Shown: positions 51,402 to 56,252 of the stretch, one piece after another
Position numbering within the stretch: position 1 is the stretch's first letter
Layout of the letters: every line of letters begins with the position of its first letter
From: Lachnospiraceae bacterium
Lineage (GTDB): Bacteria; Bacillota; Clostridia; Lachnospirales; Lachnospiraceae
Reading direction: 5' to 3'
Length of the DNA: 56,252 nucleotides
NCBI GenBank assembly: GCA_015056975.1
Contig: SVFG01000006.1
Coordinates: 1 to 56,252, forward strand
Position numbers and translations under genes: made by a program
The notes under the pieces: generated by a model
Seen by the model: only the letters and a program-made list of their open reading frames with translations
The model's database searches: none
Told to the model about the DNA's origin: nothing

Positions 51402-53036
51402 ATGAACAAAGAACAGGTAGAACAGGTGATAACAGCATATGCAAAACCTATATACGGATTTGCCCTGAAGCGTTGCGTGAGTCTGCAGGATGCGGAGGAT
51501 TTGGCACAGGAGATTGTGCTAAAGGTTTTCAAAGCACTGTCGGTTAGAGATGATATAGAGTCTATGGACAAATTCATCTGGACAGTGGCGCATAATACTC
51601 TGAGTAATTATTACAGGGATAAGGAAAAATGTGTGTTTGGAAATCCTGTGGAGGAGCTTACGGGTATGGTGGCAAGTGATACCAATGTGCTTTATGATAT
51701 TGTGGAGGCGGAGGACAGAAAGCAGCTGCACCGGGAGATTGCAAGACTTTCCAAGCTGCAAAGGCAGATTGTAATTGGCTACTATTATAACGGCAAAAAG
51801 CAGGAGGAGATTGCAAGAGAACTGGAAATCCCTGTCGGTACCGTGAAATGGCATCTGTTTGAGGCTAAAAAGGACTTGAAGAAAGGCATGGAAATTATGA
51901 GAAACTATGATGAATTAAAATTTAATCCAATTACATTTAGTATCTGCGGTACCAATGGTTCCTGCGGAACCAAGGGAGCTAACAGCAATTTTTTCAGAAG
52001 TGCATTGTCCCAAAATATTGCATATGTGACATGGAAGGAAGAAAAGACGGTCAATGAAATTGCCGATATCTTAGGCGTGTCGCCTGTTTATGTGGAGAGT
52101 GAAGCAGAATATCTGGAGGAATACGGATTTCTTACAAAGAAGCAGGATAAGTATTTATGCAATATTCTTTTGAGCGAGGATGATGAGGAGACGGTGCGTC
52201 TCCATGATGAGATGTATCAAAAGGCGGCGAAGCTGTTTGCCAACGAATTGTATGATACATTAATCAAAGAAAATGTCTTTGAGTGGCAGGGAGAAGAAAT
52301 GTGTCAGTCAGAAGAGGATAAAAATTATATTCTCTGGGCATTGATTCCCTATATTGCGGCACAGAGTGGCGAGCATCTGATGGAGCATACTATCAGCTTC
52401 GAGCAGGCAAGTACCATCAGGCCTGACGGCGGACAGAATATCTGCTATGCAACTGTCAGAAATACTGAGGTAAAAGAGCCTATGTATGCGCAGTCCATGA
52501 AAAACTGGTGTGGCCCCTGCTGGAATGCTTCCGAAGCTTTTACACTCTGGCAGATTGATTCTGAGTGGTCAGAAAGAAGAGTGGATGACTATTATGAGAT
52601 ACATGCAAGAAGAGTTTTGTCCCTTCTTTTAGCGGCAAAGGAAAACAGACTATCCCCTGAGGAATACAGTTATCTGGAAGCCATGGGAATTGTGAAGAAA
52701 AGTAAGAATGCAGGAGAAGGCTTTTCGGTATCGCTTCGCCCCCTATACATTAAGAATAAGGAAATTCAAAAACGCCTGCTTTCTTTAGGCAGTACCATTA
52801 AAGAAAAATATCAAAAAGAGTTTGCAGCATGGAAGGAGCCTTATGTAAAAGCAGTACTTGCCCAAACCCCCAAGCATCTTCATACCATGCGAAAATTCGG
52901 TTTGCAGTACATTTATCATGCGGATGGCTGGTTTGTCCTGCATTGTTTGAAAGAGCTTGTGGCAAACGGAAAACTGAAATTACCGACCGAAGAACAGAAG
53001 AAGGCACTTTCAACCATTATAATAGATAACAAGTAG
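51402..53036 (+). CDS. ECF sigma factor with large C-terminal extension
   Basis: A 544-residue protein. The N-terminal about 165 residues are a sigma-70 ECF pair: region 2 (YAKPIYGFALKRCVSLQDAEDLAQEIVLKVFKAL) and region 4 (IVIGYYYNGKKQEEIARELEIPVGTVKWHLFEAKKDL). The other about 380 residues are an extension I do not recognise. Its first part (185-260) reads like a winged helix ('KTVNEIADILGVSPVYVESEAEYLEEYGFL'). The rest is acidic and rich in Trp, Tyr and Cys, with 'SICGTNGSCGTKG' at the junction and 'NWCGPCWNASEAF' near residue 365. Classic ECF proteins have about 180 residues and an anti-sigma partner; here no anti-sigma is next door. AAGGAG precedes ATG 51402. The gene is between secDF and recJ. 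Confidence 0.85.
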   Translation: MNKEQVEQVITAYAKPIYGFALKRCVSLQDAEDLAQEIVLKVFKALSVRDDIESMDKFIWTVAHNTLSNYYRDKEKCVFGNPVEELTGMVASDTNVLYDIVEAEDRKQLHREIARLSKLQRQIVIGYYYNGKKQEEIARELEIPVGTVKWHLFEAKKDLKKGMEIMRNYDELKFNPITFSICGTNGSCGTKGANSNFFRSALSQNIAYVTWKEEKTVNEIADILGVSPVYVESEAEYLEEYGFLTKKQDKYLCNILLSEDDEETVRLHDEMYQKAAKLFANELYDTLIKENVFEWQGEEMCQSEEDKNYILWALIPYIAAQSGEHLMEHTISFEQASTIRPDGGQNICYATVRNTEVKEPMYAQSMKNWCGPCWNASEAFTLWQIDSEWSERRVDDYYEIHARRVLSLLLAAKENRLSPEEYSYLEAMGIVKKSKNAGEGFSVSLRPLYIKNKEIQKRLLSLGSTIKEKYQKEFAAWKEPYVKAVLAQTPKHLHTMRKFGLQYIYHADGWFVLHCLKELVANGKLKLPTEEQKKALSTIIIDNK

Positions 53037-53067
53037 GGTGGAATACGGATAGAGGAGGCTTTAAGTG

Positions 53068-53934
53068 ATGAATAAAATAAGATTTATGGCAAATAAGGAT
53101 ACCAATTATGTATTTCATATGCTGTCGGTTGCACAGTGCGGCTATGACAATGAATATGGAAAGCGCTATCGCAGCTTGTATGCTAAAGAGGATTTGGATT
53201 GCCTAAAGAGTAGAGAGGACTTAATAACCGTCTGTGGAGGAGAACATTGCGGTGAGTTGTACGGACTCTTGGTTGGTGAACCGGCTTGTGCAAAGGTGTC
53301 TGCAAAGGAATATTATCAGGAACTCTTAGAAATTGGAAATCAGCTTTTAGAGGGACGTCAGATTGAGGGAATATATGAAGGTTATATTCCATATACCCGG
53401 GATATTATAGAGATTGCCTTGGTAATGGTAAAATATTATGACCACTACATGAAAAATGTATGGGAACGGGAAAAGGAAAGAATAGAGCAGTACATCCCGG
53501 GGGTGCTTGAGCGTTTTGAAGAAACAGGATTTACCGAAAAAGCAGAAGCACTTGTCGGCTGCAGCCTGAAAAGTCCATTTTTTACGGCGACATTGGTAAC
53601 TTCCGTGGCAGGTGGAGCGGAGGCTATTGACATATCTAAGGAACAGGATGTTTTTGGGATAGATAGAGATTATGAATCTGCATTATATTTTATCGGACAT
53701 GAATTTGTCATTTATCTGCTGTTTGGAGCCTTGGAAGAAGAGGATGCGTTTAGGGATTTTGATACCTGGTCTTTGACAGAAGGACTTGCAGAGTACTATT
53801 TGAAGAGAATATTGGGAGATACCAGGCTTTTTAAGAAAGAGCAGAAATATGTGGAACTTTATGAAAGAATAAACAGTGATTTATCCATGTCAGCCGCACA
53901 GTTGTATCGGGCAGCCTTGGCAGAAGTCAGATAA
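53068..53934 (+). CDS. Gluzincin-like protein with broken HExxH motif
   Basis: A 288-residue protein of no known family. It has a metalloprotease-like site GHEFVIYLLFG (His211, Glu212) where the second His of HExxH is Tyr215, and the glutamate that would be the third zinc ligand is in 'WSLTEGLAEYYLK' (Glu239). This is the M1/MA pattern of HExxH + EGLAEYY with one ligand lost, so it is probably inactive or uses a different metal site. No signal peptide or membrane helix. It follows the sigma-factor gene after 31 bases with GAGGAGG and so is likely in its operon. The family call is inference. Confidence 0.75.
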   Translation: MNKIRFMANKDTNYVFHMLSVAQCGYDNEYGKRYRSLYAKEDLDCLKSREDLITVCGGEHCGELYGLLVGEPACAKVSAKEYYQELLEIGNQLLEGRQIEGIYEGYIPYTRDIIEIALVMVKYYDHYMKNVWEREKERIEQYIPGVLERFEETGFTEKAEALVGCSLKSPFFTATLVTSVAGGAEAIDISKEQDVFGIDRDYESALYFIGHEFVIYLLFGALEEEDAFRDFDTWSLTEGLAEYYLKRILGDTRLFKKEQKYVELYERINSDLSMSAAQLYRAALAEVR

Positions 53935-53955
53935 CCGACCGACTTTTACTTTACG

Positions 53956-53999
53956 AAAACACTTCCGGAATGATACAATATCATTCGGAAGTGTTTTTG
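53956..53999 (+). terminator. Terminator after the gluzincin-like gene
   Basis: AAACACTTCCGGAATGA (53957-53973) pairs with TCATTCGGAAGTGTTT (53981-53996) with one bulged base, followed by TTTG. Confidence 0.88.
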
Positions 54000-54011
54000 T
54001 GATAGCGACGA

Positions 54012-54050
54012 GGCAAGCGACCATCATGCTCGCAGGAATGGTCATTTGCC
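54012..54050 (+). other. Imperfect hairpin in the recJ leader
   Basis: GGCAAGCGACCAT (54012-54024) pairs with ATGGTCATTTGCC (54038-54050) at 11 of 13 positions. It lies between the terminator and recJ. No U-tract, so it may be a leader structure or a small repeat. Confidence 0.35.
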
Positions 54051-54088
54051 GACCGCTCATCAGAGCGAAACTCATAGAGGATTATATT

Positions 54089-55852
54089 ATGGAAAAATGG
54101 TTTGTGGCTGCCAAAAAGGCAGATTTTGATAAATGGGCAGAGGAATTTCATATCAGTCCGGTGCTTGCAAGGATTTTGCGGAACAGGGATTTAGAAGATG
54201 TCAGTCAGGTCCGCAAGTTTTTGTACGGTACCCTTGAGGATTGTTATTCACCGTGGCTTTTAAAGGATATGGACAAGGCGGTGAATGCGCTTATCGGGGC
54301 GGTGGATGAGCAGACTTCCATCCGTGTGATTGGAGACTATGATGTGGACGGCATCTGCTCCTCCTATATATTGACAAAGGGATTAAAGTGTCTGGGCGCA
54401 AGAGTGGATACTGCCATCCCTCATCGTATTCATGACGGATATGGCTTGAATGACAGTCTGATAGAGGAGGCAAAGGCGGATGGTATCGGCATGATTGTGA
54501 CCTGTGACAATGGTATTGCTGCCGCGCCCCAGATTGCACTGGCGACAGAGCTTGGCATACAGGTGATTGTCACGGATCATCATGAAGTGCCCTATACTGA
54601 GGAAGAGGGCATTCGAAGAGAAATTTTGCCACTTGCTCTTGCGGTGGTGGACCCTAAGCAGGAGCAGTGTACTTACCCCTTTAAGAACATCTGCGGCGGT
54701 GTGGTGGCATATAAGCTGATGTTAGCGTTGCAGGAAAAAACGGGTAATGAAGTGCTTGCGGATGCCTTAGGTGAGCTTCTGGAATTTGCAGCATTTGCAA
54801 CAGTCTGCGACGTAATGGAGTTAAAGGATGAGAACCGAATTCTGGTAAAAGAGGGACTGAAACGGCTGAAAAGCACAAGGAACCTTGGTTTGCAGGCGTT
54901 AATAGAGGTGAATGGTATTGATACAGGAAAGCTGTCAGCCTATCATCTTGGTTTTGTACTGGGCCCCTGCCTGAACGCTACGGGGCGACTTGATACGGCG
55001 AAGCGTGCTCTGGAGCTTTTGCTTGCTAAGACAAAGGTGGAAGCCATGAGTGCGGCAAGAGAACTTAAGGAATTGAATGACAGCCGCAAGAACCTGACTT
55101 TGCAGGGTGTGGAGGAAGCGGAAAGCTATATCAAAGAGCAGGGCATGGAGCAGGATAAGGTGATGGTGGTGTATTTGCCCGATGTGCATGAAAGCCTTGC
55201 GGGAATCATTGCGGGACGCATCCGCGAGAAGTACAATCATCCGGTGTTTGTACTAACACGCTCGGAGGAGGGTGTGAAGGGCTCGGGACGTTCCATAGAG
55301 GCGTATCATATGTATGAAGCCATGACAAAGGTAAAGCACTTCTTTACCAAGTATGGCGGTCACAAGCTGGCAGCAGGATTGTCCATGAGGGAAGAGGATG
55401 TAGAACCTCTGCGCAAGGCATTAAATGAGAGCTGTACCCTTGTGGAGGAGGATTTTATCCCTAAGGTACATATTGATGTGCCCATGCCCTTGTCTTATGC
55501 TGACGAGGGATTGGCGGGACAGCTGGAGCTTTTGGAGCCCTTTGGCGTGGGGAATCCCAAACCCTTGTTTGCTCAAAAGGACCTTGTATTTCTTTCCGGT
55601 GTGAGAATGGGAGCAAATAAAAATGTGGCACGGTTTAAGGTGCGCACACCGGAAGGAACAAATTTGCAGCTTGTGTATTTCGGGGACTTGGAACGATTTT
55701 TAACGTTTCTCAAGGAAAAATATGGTGCAGACAGTGAGGAGCGTTTGTTTGCGGGATGCGGTGAGTATCCGGTTTCCGTGGTATATCAGCTGGGACTGAA
55801 TGCGTATCGCGGCAAGACGGAAGTACAGTATATGATGCAGTATTATTGTTAG
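54089..55852 (+). CDS. recJ: Single-stranded-DNA-specific exonuclease RecJ
   Basis: A 587-residue RecJ. DHH-type phosphoesterase motifs are in order: 'VIGDYDVDGICSSYI' (motif I), 'IVTCDNGIAA' (II), 'IVTDHHEVPY' (DHH, III) and 'VVDPKQ', then the DHHA1 domain with 'GSGRSIEAYHMYEAM' and 'GGHKLAAGLSM' (GGH signature). The OB-fold C-terminal domain is present. It degrades single-stranded DNA 5' to 3' in recombination and mismatch repair. ATG 54089 follows AGAGGA; the upstream frame to 53876 lies inside the previous gene. Its length fits the E. coli form (577) rather than the longer Bacillus form. Confidence 0.93.
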   Translation: MEKWFVAAKKADFDKWAEEFHISPVLARILRNRDLEDVSQVRKFLYGTLEDCYSPWLLKDMDKAVNALIGAVDEQTSIRVIGDYDVDGICSSYILTKGLKCLGARVDTAIPHRIHDGYGLNDSLIEEAKADGIGMIVTCDNGIAAAPQIALATELGIQVIVTDHHEVPYTEEEGIRREILPLALAVVDPKQEQCTYPFKNICGGVVAYKLMLALQEKTGNEVLADALGELLEFAAFATVCDVMELKDENRILVKEGLKRLKSTRNLGLQALIEVNGIDTGKLSAYHLGFVLGPCLNATGRLDTAKRALELLLAKTKVEAMSAARELKELNDSRKNLTLQGVEEAESYIKEQGMEQDKVMVVYLPDVHESLAGIIAGRIREKYNHPVFVLTRSEEGVKGSGRSIEAYHMYEAMTKVKHFFTKYGGHKLAAGLSMREEDVEPLRKALNESCTLVEEDFIPKVHIDVPMPLSYADEGLAGQLELLEPFGVGNPKPLFAQKDLVFLSGVRMGANKNVARFKVRTPEGTNLQLVYFGDLERFLTFLKEKYGADSEERLFAGCGEYPVSVVYQLGLNAYRGKTEVQYMMQYYC

Positions 55853-55870
55853 GAAGGCGGCAGAACGATT

Positions 55871-56252
55871 ATGATAGTGACAGTGACATTAAATCCGGCA
55901 GTGGACAAAACCTGTGTGGTGGACAGAGTGATTACGGGAGATGTAAACCGTATCCGCGAGGCGGAGAGTGTTGCAGGCGGCAAGGGCGTCAATGTGGCAA
56001 AGGTGCTTAGACAGTTTCACCTGCAGGTGGCATGCCTTGGTTTCCTTGGCGGCTACAGCGGAAGAATGATAGAGGATACTATGACAAAGCTGGGGGCAGA
56101 GTGTCATTTTACCCGTACCAAAGGCGACACCAGAACCAATACCAATCTGCTTGGGACAGACGGCTATGTGACGGAGCTTTTGGAGCCGGGACCTGAAATT
56201 TCAGAAAAGGAGCTTGCGAATTTCAGAAAGGAGTTCACCTATGCCTGTGAGC
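55871..56252 (+). CDS. 1-phosphofructokinase-family hexose kinase (partial)
   Basis: The first 127 codons of a gene cut by the window end. The N-terminus MIVTVTLNPAVDKTCVVDRV and the substrate loop 'AGGKGVNVAKVLRQF' are typical of the PfkB branch of 1-phosphofructokinases (FruK), tagatose-6-phosphate kinases and 6-phosphofructokinase-2. Which of these it is cannot be told without the C-terminal half. It would phosphorylate a sugar phosphate in glycolysis or fructose use. ATG 55871 follows GGAAGG-CGGCAG and sits 18 bases after recJ. Confidence 0.9.
   Translation, partial: MIVTVTLNPAVDKTCVVDRVITGDVNRIREAESVAGGKGVNVAKVLRQFHLQVACLGFLGGYSGRMIEDTMTKLGAECHFTRTKGDTRTNTNLLGTDGYVTELLEPGPEISEKELANFRKEFTYACE

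Noticed and set aside
53876..54088. Long N-terminal extension of RecJ
   Set aside because: The frame is open, but it overlaps the previous gene, crosses its terminator and has no RBS. The ATG at 54089 gives the normal RecJ N-terminus.
1..56252. CRISPR array, tRNA and rRNA genes
   Set aside because: I saw no regularly spaced repeats of CRISPR size and no tRNA-like or rRNA-like segment in the gaps between genes.

Overview
The window looks like chromosomal DNA of an anaerobic gut or rumen Firmicute of the family Lachnospiraceae (Clostridia). The evidence is the gene for the six-cysteine SCIFF peptide with its radical SAM maturase next to a fused secDF, the Feo iron uptake genes with the small FeoB-associated cysteine-rich protein, the hisS-aspS pair, an intracellular xylan-degradation set, and strong AGGAGG-type ribosome binding sites. 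No tRNA, rRNA or CRISPR array was seen. There are 44 protein genes, 41 of them on the plus strand except four (DUF3892, an XRE regulator, a Rieske flavoprotein, CorC).

Region 1 (1-8.5 kb) holds small accessory and housekeeping genes: a DUF3892 protein, an unknown protein, a metallophosphoesterase, a CD3324-type HTH protein, a GNAT acetyltransferase, a CE1 esterase, a YbgC-type thioesterase, an RlmD-type rRNA methyltransferase and a membrane EAL phosphodiesterase. Region 2 (8.5-11.2 kb) is the ferrous iron system feoA, feoB and a cysteine-rich partner; the same 16-bp palindrome type lies before feoA and before feoB.

Region 3 (11.3-22.8 kb) is visibly AT-rich and looks acquired. A divergent XRE regulator faces a secreted CHAP-domain cell-wall protein, followed by a tight six-gene run. 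Four of these genes encode one design: an N-terminal zinc ribbon with identical cysteine spacing, one membrane helix, then different outer domains (leucine-rich repeats, unknown folds, DUF5050-like propellers). The other two are a soluble double zinc-ribbon protein and a lipoprotein with YD-like repeats. I do not know a described function; this is the best candidate for a new system.

Region 4 (22.9-32.5 kb) has an Rpn-type PD-(D/E)XK nuclease with a probable frameshift near its end, a 164-bp foldback element, hisS, aspS, a phosphopantetheinyl transferase, a heterodimeric ABC exporter with one degenerate ATP site, and a peptidoglycan amidase whose ribosome binding site lies inside a terminator stem. 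Region 5 (32.5-37.6 kb) has a Rieske flavoprotein oxidoreductase, a Na/Pi cotransporter with a Pho-box-like upstream repeat, and a PhoB/PhoR-like two-component pair.

Region 6 (37.7-45.1 kb) is a xylan locus of four cytoplasmic enzymes: GH8 exo-oligoxylanase, SGNH esterase, GH115 alpha-glucuronidase and GH43 beta-xylosidase. Together they could strip acetyl and glucuronosyl groups from imported xylo-oligosaccharides and cut them to xylose. A 320-bp inverted-repeat element (45.1-45.4 kb) separates this locus from the convergent corC gene. Region 7 (46.9-56.25 kb) carries a TIGR04086 membrane protein, scfA, scfB, secDF, then a two-gene insert (ECF sigma factor with a large C-terminal extension, and a metalloprotease-like protein with a broken motif), recJ and the start of a 1-phosphofructokinase-type gene cut by the window end.
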